A DNA stretch of 47,646 nucleotides. Origin: Desulfovibrionaceae bacterium (GTDB lineage Bacteria; Desulfobacterota; Desulfovibrionia; Desulfovibrionales; Desulfovibrionaceae). Location of the stretch: positions 1 through 47,646 of the forward strand of contig JAQXLA010000006.1 in NCBI GenBank assembly GCA_029011315.1, written 5' to 3'. A program made the translations under genes and the position numbers. Below, one piece after another: positions 25,980 to 33,775 of this stretch; positions within the stretch are counted from its first letter, which is position 1; each line of letters opens with the position of its first letter. A model generated the notes under the pieces. The model had not been told where the DNA came from and did no database searches. It was given only the letters and a program-made list of their open reading frames with translations.

Positions 25980-28598
25980 TCAGCTGTGGGCTTCTCCCCA
26001 GTTTTTTCCATAATTCCAGTCTGTGCGTAACGGAACGGAGAGGGGAATGCCTCCAGGGGCAACAGAAGACATAATTTCCTCAATGCGCTTTCCTGCTTCC
26101 TGTGCGTTTCGTTCCGGAACTTCCAGAATAAGTTCGTCATGAATTTGCAGAATGAGTCTGGCACCGAGTTCGGCAAGTCGGGCATCCTGATCCGCATTCA
26201 GCATGGCTATCTTGATAATGTCCGCCGCACTGCCTTGGATGATTGTATTGACAGCCTGGCGTTTGGCCAGGGCTTTGGCCTGTGCAGATTCAGACTGCAA
26301 ATCGGGGAGGAGCCTGCGTCTTCCCGAAATCGTGATAACATATCCCTTTGCACAGGCTTCCTGTTCGACCTGAGTATAAAACGCCCGTAGGCATCCCAAT
26401 TTTTCGAAATATCGTGCGATAAAAGCTCTGGCCTGTTTGAGAGAAATCTGCAGTTCTTTCGCCAATTTTTGCGGTCCCATACCGTAAAGCAGACCAAAGT
26501 TTACGGTTTTCGCACTTCGGCGCATATCTGACGTGATCTCTTCCTGAGGCAGATCAAAAATGAGGCTCGCTGTCCGGGTATGAATGTCGGCATTATCCCG
26601 AAAAGCCTGCATTAGCGTCGGGTCCTGAGAAAAATGTGCAAGAACGCGCAGTTCAATTTGTGAATAATCAGCAGAAAGAAGCAGATGTCCCGGATCTGCG
26701 GTAAAACAGGCTCGCATCCTGGGTCCCATATTGCCCCTCACGGGAATATTCTGCAAATTTGGACCGCTGGATGAAAGTCTGCCCGTAGCTGTGGAGAGCT
26801 GATTAAAATGTGTATGCACGCGTCCATCAGCTCCTATGCTTTTTGGCAGAGGTTCCAGATAGGTTGATCGAAGTTTTTCCAGTTTGCGGAATCGAAGCAG
26901 AGCACCGACGAGCGGATGCTCTGAAGCTAGTGCTTCAAGAGCATCCTGCGATGTTGTAGCACGACCACCTTTTGTTTTTCCTGCTGGTTTTAACTGGAGC
27001 CTGGTAAAAAGTATGGCTCCAATCTGCTGCGCGGATCGGATATTGAATCGCTCTCCGGCCGTTTGATAAACTTCCTCTGTAAGGGCATCCAGTTCTTTCT
27101 GCACTTCTGACAGAAATTCTTGCAGTGCAGCGATATCCAGACGGATACCTCTTTGCTCCATACGTATCAAAATAGGAATCAGGGGAAGCTCCAGAGAACG
27201 CATCAAAGTGCTGAGGCCTGCATTGTCCAGGCAGATCTGAAGCCTGTCGGCGGCATGAAGGGCTGCAAGATGCTGAGTTGCATGGCCAATTTCCTGTCGG
27301 CATTCGGCAACAATTCCTGAGCGGCTTTGTTCACGCTGTTCCGGATCCAGCAGATAGGAAGCCAGACCGATATCAAACCATTGTTCAGGTTTGATGGCAA
27401 ACCATGCCGGGTGAGCGCGTAGCCATTCTCTGACATCGTAGACAATGAGTCGCTGCGCCGCAGTCAAGCGTTTGGCAAGTTTCGCTTCATTGAGACAGCA
27501 ACTCAGCACAGTATGCACAGTATGCTCTAAAGCCAGAACGATATCTGTGCCCACTCGAGACAAGGATAGCGTACGCCCTGAAACATCAGGAATTTGAGAC
27601 AGATCTGTGACGTGCTGTATGGATATCTCTTCTGACTCCCGGGCTTTGATATCAAAAAAAGAAAGCTGTGAAGCCGTGTCTTCAGGAGATTGAACAGGCA
27701 TTTCTCCCTTGCGGAGCATGGAACGGGCTTCCCGTTCCAGAGACGAGAGTTCGTATTCTTTTAACAGAGCCAGCAGCTTTTCCGCATCTACGCAACGTAC
27801 TTTTAATGCTTCCATTCGTATCTTTTCGCATTGTTTCGTATTAAGCGTGGTAAGTTTGCGGTAAAGGCGCATTGCCTCAAATTGTCCGTGCAGTTTCTCA
27901 GCAATACGAGCGGGCAGATCGTTCAGATTCTGTTCCAGACTTTCGATATCCGGATATTTTCTGAAAAGAGACTCCGCTGTTTTCAGGCCAATTCCCCGGA
28001 TCCCGGGAATATTATCGCTGCTGTCTCCAACCAGAGCCTGCACGTCAGGCCATTGAGAAGGGAGCAAGCCGGTTTCCTGTTGAAACGATTCCAGAGTGAC
28101 AGGCTGATTTTTCCCTGATGGATCCCACATGCTGACTTGAGGGTGCAGGCATTGTTTGAGATCCTTATCGACAGCGAGCAGAACGACGGGATATTTGTCC
28201 CTGTACCGGTTCGCAATGGAAGCCAGATAGTCATCTGCCTCATATCCCTGGGAAATTTCCGTATGCAGACCGAGAGCGTTTATGATCGCCAGAATTGGAT
28301 CCACTTGACGGATAAGGTCTTCCGGAGTGTTCTTGCGCTGCATTTTGTAAAGTGGAAAAATTGTGTGCCGGAACGTTGAATCATGTCCGTCAAGAATAAA
28401 GGCAAAATACTTTGGACGTTTCGTTTTGAGAAACTGCAGCAGCATTCGCGTGAAGATATAGATGGCTCCGGTGGGGAAGCCATCCAAACGGCGCATATTC
28501 TGGCAGGCATAAAAGCTTCTGAAAATGAAAGCCGTTCCATCCATCAGATACAGAGTATCGGGAGAAAAAAGTTTGTTTATATCCTGCATAATCAGCAT
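25980..28598 (-). CDS. polA: DNA polymerase I, apparently without proofreading residues
   Basis: Pol I fills gaps and removes RNA primers. The 872-residue protein has a 5' nuclease domain (1-290; LMDGTAFIFRSFYA, YEADDYLAS, AVDKDLKQCL, GDSSDNIPGIRGIGLKTAE). A 3'-5' exonuclease-like fold (about 310-480) and a polymerase domain with LLSADYSQIELRVLAH (motif A), RRSAKTVNFGLLYGMG (motif B) and LQIHDELILEVP (motif C) follow. The middle domain lacks the DxE of Exo I (LSLSRVG where FDTET is expected) and the Exo III region is poor, so proofreading is probably lost, as in Taq. ATG 28598 and ATG 28589 are both possible starts. It lies 20 bp after the TtuA-like gene. Confidence 0.96.
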   Translation of the reverse strand: MLIMQDINKLFSPDTLYLMDGTAFIFRSFYACQNMRRLDGFPTGAIYIFTRMLLQFLKTKRPKYFAFILDGHDSTFRHTIFPLYKMQRKNTPEDLIRQVDPILAIINALGLHTEISQGYEADDYLASIANRYRDKYPVVLLAVDKDLKQCLHPQVSMWDPSGKNQPVTLESFQQETGLLPSQWPDVQALVGDSSDNIPGIRGIGLKTAESLFRKYPDIESLEQNLNDLPARIAEKLHGQFEAMRLYRKLTTLNTKQCEKIRMEALKVRCVDAEKLLALLKEYELSSLEREARSMLRKGEMPVQSPEDTASQLSFFDIKARESEEISIQHVTDLSQIPDVSGRTLSLSRVGTDIVLALEHTVHTVLSCCLNEAKLAKRLTAAQRLIVYDVREWLRAHPAWFAIKPEQWFDIGLASYLLDPEQREQSRSGIVAECRQEIGHATQHLAALHAADRLQICLDNAGLSTLMRSLELPLIPILIRMEQRGIRLDIAALQEFLSEVQKELDALTEEVYQTAGERFNIRSAQQIGAILFTRLQLKPAGKTKGGRATTSQDALEALASEHPLVGALLRFRKLEKLRSTYLEPLPKSIGADGRVHTHFNQLSTATGRLSSSGPNLQNIPVRGNMGPRMRACFTADPGHLLLSADYSQIELRVLAHFSQDPTLMQAFRDNADIHTRTASLIFDLPQEEITSDMRRSAKTVNFGLLYGMGPQKLAKELQISLKQARAFIARYFEKLGCLRAFYTQVEQEACAKGYVITISGRRRLLPDLQSESAQAKALAKRQAVNTIIQGSAADIIKIAMLNADQDARLAELGARLILQIHDELILEVPERNAQEAGKRIEEIMSSVAPGGIPLSVPLRTDWNYGKNWGEAHS

Positions 28599-28618
28599 AC
28601 TCTTGCATTAAAACGGAA

Positions 28619-29530
28619 TCAGTCTCTGTCTTGAATGGCTTCCCGAATTCTGCAAACTCCGCAAAGACCGTCCGCAGAAGTTGGATACCCGCAAGCCGGG
28701 CAGGGATGCAGGGTCTCTTCAGCCGGTTTGGCAAACTGGCTGAAAGCAGGTCGCCCGGTTTTGAGAAACTCCATGTAAAAAGCCAATTTCCTTCCAGGCA
28801 TGGTTTCTTCCATCCTGTTTAGAAGCGTTTTGTAAAAAGTAAAGCTCGCTCCTCCGCTGTATGGGCATGGCGCACGATGGTGATTGATGTTTTCCAGAAA
28901 GGCATAGGCAGCGGTTTCGAATTCCGTCAGGCGCCAGAAAGGCTTGACCTTGCGTACAAAGCCGTTTTCCCCTATCAGACAGGGCCCCTGTCCTGCCAGA
29001 TAGTCGGCGTCCCAGCGAAGCGTGTTGCTGAACAGGCGGGAAACTTCGTCATCGAGATTATGGCCCGTTGCAATCACGGTAAAATGCTCATCCATGGCAA
29101 TCTTGTTGAAAAAATAGCGTTTTATCTTGCCGCATGCGGAGCAGACAGGACGTTTCAGTCGTTTTTTGACGAGAGGAATCTCTAGGCCTTCTTCTTTGGT
29201 TTCCTTGACGATAAGCCGGAGATCGTGGATTTTGCAGAAATCTTCGATGACCGATCTAGCTTGACTGGAAGACTGCGGAATTGCCAAATCGATGTGCAGG
29301 CCTGTTACGTCATACCCCTGTCTGGATAATTCCAGCATTAGAGACAGAGAATCCTTACCGCCTGACAGTGCGACGAGGATCTTGTCGTCATGCGTAAAGA
29401 GCTTTTGAGAACGGATACCTCGATCAACCTGCGCAGAAAAAAAATCTCGAAAACAGGACTCGCAGAAACCGGTATTGTGGCTTGGGAGGGAAATAATTGC
29501 CGGATCAGCACCGCAGCGTCTGCATTTCAT
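28619..29530 (-). CDS. TtuA/Ncs6-like tRNA 2-thiolation enzyme
   Basis: The 303-residue PP-loop ATPase has zinc fingers at both ends (CRRC...CESC at 3-23; CPACG...CGVC near the C-terminus). It also has the ATP-pyrophosphatase loop LVALSGGKDS (about 53-62), CSACGKIKR and APCPYSGG. Three cysteines (two in CSAC, one in PCPYS) fit the iron-sulfur site of TtuA. TtuA adds sulfur to ribosylthymine 54 of tRNA, and Ncs6 to U34. TrmFO in this window makes m5U54, the TtuA substrate. The gene overlaps maf by four bases (ATGA) and precedes polA by 20 bp. The exact target base is inference. Confidence 0.85.
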   Translation of the reverse strand: MKCRRCGADPAIISLPSHNTGFCESCFRDFFSAQVDRGIRSQKLFTHDDKILVALSGGKDSLSLMLELSRQGYDVTGLHIDLAIPQSSSQARSVIEDFCKIHDLRLIVKETKEEGLEIPLVKKRLKRPVCSACGKIKRYFFNKIAMDEHFTVIATGHNLDDEVSRLFSNTLRWDADYLAGQGPCLIGENGFVRKVKPFWRLTEFETAAYAFLENINHHRAPCPYSGGASFTFYKTLLNRMEETMPGRKLAFYMEFLKTGRPAFSQFAKPAEETLHPCPACGYPTSADGLCGVCRIREAIQDRD

Positions 29531-30204
29531 GATACATTCTCCAATTCTGTTTTTGCATGCCGTACTCCTGCAGAAGATACAGAGAGCACACCGATATCTA
29601 GCAAATATCGAATTACAGTCGGCACCGGAAGTCCAACGACTGTACTCCAGAGACCATGTATTCCGTCAACCAGAAAACCTCCTCGGCCCTGAATGGCGTA
29701 GCCTCCTGCCTTGTCAAAAGATTCTCCGCATTCGGAATATTGTCGCAGAATTTCTTCCGGCCATAGTCCGAAGGATACGGAGGTTTGTTCAAAGAAGCGG
29801 ATCTGTTTTTGAGGATATTCCGGAATATTGAGCAGAATGCAGCATCCCGTATACACTTCGTGTACACGTCCTGAAAGGGTCTGAAGCATGCGGAATGCAT
29901 TTTCTGAAGTACCCGGTTTCCCGAGGATGGTGTATTCTCCAGCTTCCTGGAGAACAACAGCCGTATCAGCCCCGAGTACAGCGTAACGTGAGCTCACATG
30001 AAGCGATGAGGCCACTTCCCGAACTTTGGCCTCGGCCGTTTTCATAACATAATTTTCGGGAGCTTCGCCTTTTTCGTAAGCAGGTTCGTCCTTTAATGCA
30101 GGAACAGCGGTAAAGCGTATGGCTGCATTCTGCAGAAGTTCTCTTCTTCTGGGGGAAGCTGAAGCAAGAATCAGCGGTATTTCCTGGATGAAAAAAGACT
30201 GCAT
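29527..30204 (-). CDS. maf: Maf family nucleotide pyrophosphatase
   Basis: Maf proteins hydrolyse non-canonical or pyrimidine nucleoside triphosphates (house-cleaning) and can affect septation. The 225-residue product has the typical SPRRRELL loop in LILASASPRRRELL, the catalytic region VLGADTAVV, the GKP segment, YTGCCIL and a C-terminal KAGGYAIQGRGGFLVDGI. It is slightly longer than the about 190-200 of E. coli homologues because of insertions. It is the first gene of maf-ttuA-like-polA, divergent from the DHH gene. Confidence 0.93.
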   Translation of the reverse strand: MQSFFIQEIPLILASASPRRRELLQNAAIRFTAVPALKDEPAYEKGEAPENYVMKTAEAKVREVASSLHVSSRYAVLGADTAVVLQEAGEYTILGKPGTSENAFRMLQTLSGRVHEVYTGCCILLNIPEYPQKQIRFFEQTSVSFGLWPEEILRQYSECGESFDKAGGYAIQGRGGFLVDGIHGLWSTVVGLPVPTVIRYLLDIGVLSVSSAGVRHAKTELENVS

Positions 30205-30291
30205 CTTTCAAAGATCCTTGCAAAAAAAGATCAGTTGGGGCAACTGTACTGAGTGAAAAGATGATGACTGTCCGTTGCAAGAGGAGAACCT

Positions 30292-31263
30292 ATGCCCGTT
30301 GTCTCCGGAAAAATCAAATCCCGTATTGTAGACATATTTGAGCTCTGCTCCAGAAAGGATGATTGGCTGATACTCATCAATGCTGACCCGGATGCCATGG
30401 CTTCCGCTCTGGCCTTGAAGCGCATTCTTGTGCACCGTACCAGAAGCATCAAACTGGCGCGTATTAATGAGATTGCCCGGCCGGACAATCTGGCGATGAT
30501 TCGTTACATCGGCATCGACATGATACAATGGATGCCTGAACTGCTCCGAAATTTTTCCCGATTCGCACTCGTGGATTCTCAGCCGGCGCACAACATTCTG
30601 TTTCAACAGATTCCTTTTGACATCATTATCGATCATCATCCTGTCACGGATTCGTTGCCGGACGCCTCTTATATTGATATCCGACCGAAATACGGTGCTG
30701 TCAGCACAATGATGACAGAATATCTCCGTCAATTGCATATTCGTCCCGGAATGCATTTGGCTACGGCTCTCCAATACGGTATTCGCACCGATACCGCAAG
30801 CTTTACGAGAGGGTGTACGGATCAGGATATCAGTGCCTACCGATGGCTTTCGTCCCATGCCGATACGGAAACTTTGCTGCGTATTTTAAAAAGTGAATAT
30901 CTTCCTGAATGGCTTCCATATTTTTCCAGAGCTTTTTCTTCTCTTCATCGATGCGGCAAAGGGCAGTATGCCTTTCTTGGCAGGATAGACAATGGAGATA
31001 TGCTGGTCGTTATTGCCGATTTCTTTACCAGAGTTCATGGGATAACCTGGATAGCCGTGTGCGGGATATGCCGGGATACCGTCATCGTTGTTTTTCGCGG
31101 AGATGGAAAGCGAACAGATTTGGGCGCATTCGCTGCAGATCGTCTTGGCGATTTGGGCACAGCCGGAGGGCATAAAGCTTTGGCCAGAGCCGAATTTCCT
31201 CTGTCCGCCGTGCATGGGGATGATGCGGGGCGATGCGTTTTTCAACGTTTGTCAGCTCGATGA
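30292..31263 (+). CDS. DHH-family phosphoesterase
   Basis: The 323-residue protein has a DHH domain (motif NADPDAMASALALKRIL, then LVDSQPA, DHHPVTD) and a DHHA1 domain near the C-terminus ending GTAGGHKALARAEFPL, with the GGH substrate loop. Relatives (NrnA-like) degrade oligoribonucleotides, pAp or cyclic-dinucleotide products with manganese. The histidine that usually begins motif I is replaced (LINADPD), seen in some branches. GAGGAG stands before the ATG. Its last 12 bases overlap the convergent rluA. Exact substrate unknown. Confidence 0.87.
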   Translation: MPVVSGKIKSRIVDIFELCSRKDDWLILINADPDAMASALALKRILVHRTRSIKLARINEIARPDNLAMIRYIGIDMIQWMPELLRNFSRFALVDSQPAHNILFQQIPFDIIIDHHPVTDSLPDASYIDIRPKYGAVSTMMTEYLRQLHIRPGMHLATALQYGIRTDTASFTRGCTDQDISAYRWLSSHADTETLLRILKSEYLPEWLPYFSRAFSSLHRCGKGQYAFLGRIDNGDMLVVIADFFTRVHGITWIAVCGICRDTVIVVFRGDGKRTDLGAFAADRLGDLGTAGGHKALARAEFPLSAVHGDDAGRCVFQRLSAR

Positions 31264-32154
31264 TTTCCGTTCTGGCAGTGAATCGGATACCCGAAACTCC
31301 CATTCCGCTTTGATGTCAGCAGCAAATCCGGGAAATTCCAGCCGGGCATGATGAAGCAGAAATGGATGGCCGGTTGTTTGCGCACCGTATAGCGTATCTC
31401 CAGCCAAAGGATAGCCGCAGAAAGCCGTATGCGCCCGTATTTGATGTCTCGCACCTTTGCGTATCAGGCATTGAATGAGCGTGAGTTCATGTGAATCCCA
31501 GAAAGGGAATCTGCCGTGAGGAATCGGAGCCAGCGGGACGATGATCGTCTCCCGAAGGGCATCGTGTTCGTTATGAAGAATTCGGACTTTTTTGCGATTG
31601 CCGGAATCAAGTTTCCAATCTGCTGAAATTGTCTGCCTCAGGCAGCCTTCTGCAACGGCAATATAGGTCTTTCGTACCTGTCCGGCATTCTCCCACTGAT
31701 GCCAGCGAAGCACACTTTTTTCATCATGGGCAGTGATGAGAATGCCGCTTGTGGCGCGATCCAGACGGTTGAGCAGGACTGTATGCTGATGGCATGGCTG
31801 CTTTTTCAGCCAATCCTCAAAGCTGTTTTCATGACTCCCAGAAAGCGATGCGCTGTGCAGTCCTGATGGCTTAAAAAAAGCCGTGAAGCCGTTTGACGAT
31901 TGAATATAACGTATTTTTAAAAACAGAGCGGGATCACATTCTATATTGTGCAAAAGAGATATTGCATCTCCGGAGCGAACGCGAAGACCGGGATCAACCG
32001 TGCGTCCATTGACGACGATGAGACCCTTTTCGCACAAACGCCGTCGGCCGCGTAGTCCCCGGGGAACCGTGTCTTCAGGCAGAAAATCCAGTGCTTTGTC
32101 CAGTCTCAAGCCATCTGCTTGTTGAGGCAGGATGAAAATTTGATCAGGCATCAT
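31252..32154 (-). CDS. RluA-family RNA pseudouridine synthase
   Basis: The 300-residue protein has an S4 RNA-binding segment (about 10-80; GLRLDKALDFL..., LCEKGLIVVNGRTVDPGLRVRSGDAI). The catalytic domain carries LLNRLDRATSGILITA, where the aspartate forms the active site, and LIQCLIRKGARHQIRAHTAFCGYPLAGDTLYG. Which uridine it modifies in rRNA or tRNA cannot be told. ATGATG at 32154 is the likely start; it lacks its own good ribosome site but sits within the end of a small ORF, so coupling would explain translation. A TTG 27 bases upstream is less likely. Its 3' end overlaps the DHH gene tail to tail. Confidence 0.9.
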   Translation of the reverse strand: MMPDQIFILPQQADGLRLDKALDFLPEDTVPRGLRGRRRLCEKGLIVVNGRTVDPGLRVRSGDAISLLHNIECDPALFLKIRYIQSSNGFTAFFKPSGLHSASLSGSHENSFEDWLKKQPCHQHTVLLNRLDRATSGILITAHDEKSVLRWHQWENAGQVRKTYIAVAEGCLRQTISADWKLDSGNRKKVRILHNEHDALRETIIVPLAPIPHGRFPFWDSHELTLIQCLIRKGARHQIRAHTAFCGYPLAGDTLYGAQTTGHPFLLHHARLEFPGFAADIKAEWEFRVSDSLPERKSSS

Positions 32155-32251
32155 TCCGGAAAGGTTTTTGATGGTCGGCAAAACGTTTGATGGAACGAAG
32201 TCCGAAGGCTACAGAGAGAATCCCCGCAGCAAACCAAAATGTGGCAAGCAT
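32144..32251 (-). CDS. Small membrane-protein ORF coupled to rluA
   Basis: A 35-codon ORF. AAGGAG lies seven bases before its ATG (32251). The product starts MLATFWFAAGILSVAFGL, a single hydrophobic helix of about 18 residues, followed by a positively charged tail (RSIKRFADHQKPFRNDA). Its stop overlaps the rluA start by 11 bases. A strong extended -10 promoter lies 70 bp upstream. No family was recognised. It may be a real small membrane protein or a leader that opens the rluA start. Confidence 0.6.
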   Translation of the reverse strand: MLATFWFAAGILSVAFGLRSIKRFADHQKPFRNDA

Positions 32252-32320
32252 GGCAAATCTCCTTGTTTTTTGCGACGAACAGGCAGGAAGCGCTGTTCTC
32301 TTGAAAACATTTTTGCTCTA

Positions 32321-32329
32321 TTATACCAG
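32321..32329 (-). promoter_or_regulatory. Extended -10 promoter for the small ORF and rluA
   Basis: On the minus strand TGGTATAAT is a perfect -10 (32321-32326) with the TG extension; the -35 region is poor. The start would fall near 32314, about 60 bases before the small ORF. Confidence 0.65.
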
Positions 32330-32404
32330 AACGCATCCGATTCAAAGAAATTTTTCAGTCTTTGAAAAGGTTCTGTCTTAACATGCTAAAATAAGGACGC
32401 AGAA

Positions 32405-33748
32405 GTGAAGAAAGCGGCGATAGTAGGTGCCGGCCTGGCAGGATGTGAATGCGCTTTATGCCTTGCAAATCAGGGTATTGAGGTGACGTTGTATGAACAA
32501 AAGCCGGAAAAGCATTCCCCGGCTCACGTCAGTCTGCTTTTTGCAGAGCTGGTATGTTCCAACTCTCTGCGCTCCGATGAACTGACTTCCGGAATCGGTC
32601 TGCTGAAACAGGAAATGCGTGAGCTTCAGGGAGCACTTATTGCCGCGGCGGATGCTTCTCGTGTGCCGGCCGGAAAGGCTCTGGCTGTTGATCGAGAACG
32701 ATTCTCCCGCAAAGTAACCGATGCCGTGCACCAGCATCCCCTGATTCACGTATGCTGTCGGGAGATAAAGCGTCCGGATGAACCGGATCTTCGTGCCAGC
32801 GATGCGGTTGTGATCGCTGCCGGACCGCTTGCTGGAGAAGATCTTTCCGCATCTCTGGCCGATATCGTCGGTTTGGAGCATCTGTATTTCTATGACGCCA
32901 TCGCTCCTGTGGTAACAGGCGACTCCATCAATATGGATATCGCCTTTCGCGGTTCACGTTATGAAGAGTCTGGGCAGGGAGATTACATCAATTGTCCTAT
33001 GAATGAAGAGGAATATCATCGCTTCTATCAGGCTCTTCTGGAGGGAGAGAGAGTTGCGGGCAGAGACTTTGAAAAACAGGTGCACTTTGAAGGCTGCATG
33101 CCGATTGAAGCTTTGGCGGAACGGGGGGATAGAACCCTAGTCTTCGGTTCGCTGAAACCAGTAGGCTTCATTGATCCGCGGACAGGACGGCGACCGTATG
33201 CTCTGGTGCAGCTGCGACCCGAAAATCTGAATGAGACAATGTTCAATTTAGTTGGATGTCAGACCAAATTGACCTATAGAGCTCAGGATGCCGTGTTTCG
33301 TCTGATTCCAGGTCTGGAACACGCAGATTTTGTGCGATATGGTAGCATGCACCGCAATACATATGTGAATGCTCCTCTGATGCTGAACGAGAACCTTTCT
33401 TTGAAAGCAATGCCAGGTGTCTATCTTGCAGGACAGATTACGGGAGTTGAGGGATATGTGGAATCTATGGCCTGCGGACTGTGGCTTGGACTTTCTCTCG
33501 GTGCCAGTATGAGAGGGACTTTTTTGCCTGCTCCTCCAGATACCACATCTCTGGGGGCTTTGCTGCGTCATCTGAGAACGCCGAACAAACGATTTCAGCC
33601 TTCCAATGCCCATTTCGGCCTGATGCCGGAACCAGATATCCGTGTGCATAAAAAGGAGAGAAAAACTTTTTATGCGGAAAGGGCCAGAGCCGATTTCAAG
33701 CAATGGATTCAGAACAATCGTGACATACTGTTTTCTGACTCTCTGTAA
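32405..33748 (+). CDS. trmFO: Methylenetetrahydrofolate-tRNA (uracil-5-)-methyltransferase TrmFO
   Basis: TrmFO makes m5U at tRNA position 54 with methylene-THF and FAD. The 447-residue product begins with the FAD-binding loop IVGAGLAGCECAL (residues 6-18) and has the family signature LVCSNSLRSDELTSGIGLLKQEMRELQ. It also has GCMPIEALAERG, TGRRPYALVQLRPEN and GVEGYVESMACGLWLG. The start is GTG with AAGGA seven bases before it. It is followed by msbA at 27 bp, so translation-related and envelope genes are probably transcribed together. Confidence 0.96.
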   Translation: MKKAAIVGAGLAGCECALCLANQGIEVTLYEQKPEKHSPAHVSLLFAELVCSNSLRSDELTSGIGLLKQEMRELQGALIAAADASRVPAGKALAVDRERFSRKVTDAVHQHPLIHVCCREIKRPDEPDLRASDAVVIAAGPLAGEDLSASLADIVGLEHLYFYDAIAPVVTGDSINMDIAFRGSRYEESGQGDYINCPMNEEEYHRFYQALLEGERVAGRDFEKQVHFEGCMPIEALAERGDRTLVFGSLKPVGFIDPRTGRRPYALVQLRPENLNETMFNLVGCQTKLTYRAQDAVFRLIPGLEHADFVRYGSMHRNTYVNAPLMLNENLSLKAMPGVYLAGQITGVEGYVESMACGLWLGLSLGASMRGTFLPAPPDTTSLGALLRHLRTPNKRFQPSNAHFGLMPEPDIRVHKKERKTFYAERARADFKQWIQNNRDILFSDSL

Positions 33749-33775
33749 TTTTCATATATACAAGGAAAACATACC

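Noticed and set aside
32155..32181. TTG start for rluA at 32181
   Set aside because: No ribosome site; the ATGATG at 32154 gives the normal N-terminus and lies in the coupled small ORF.
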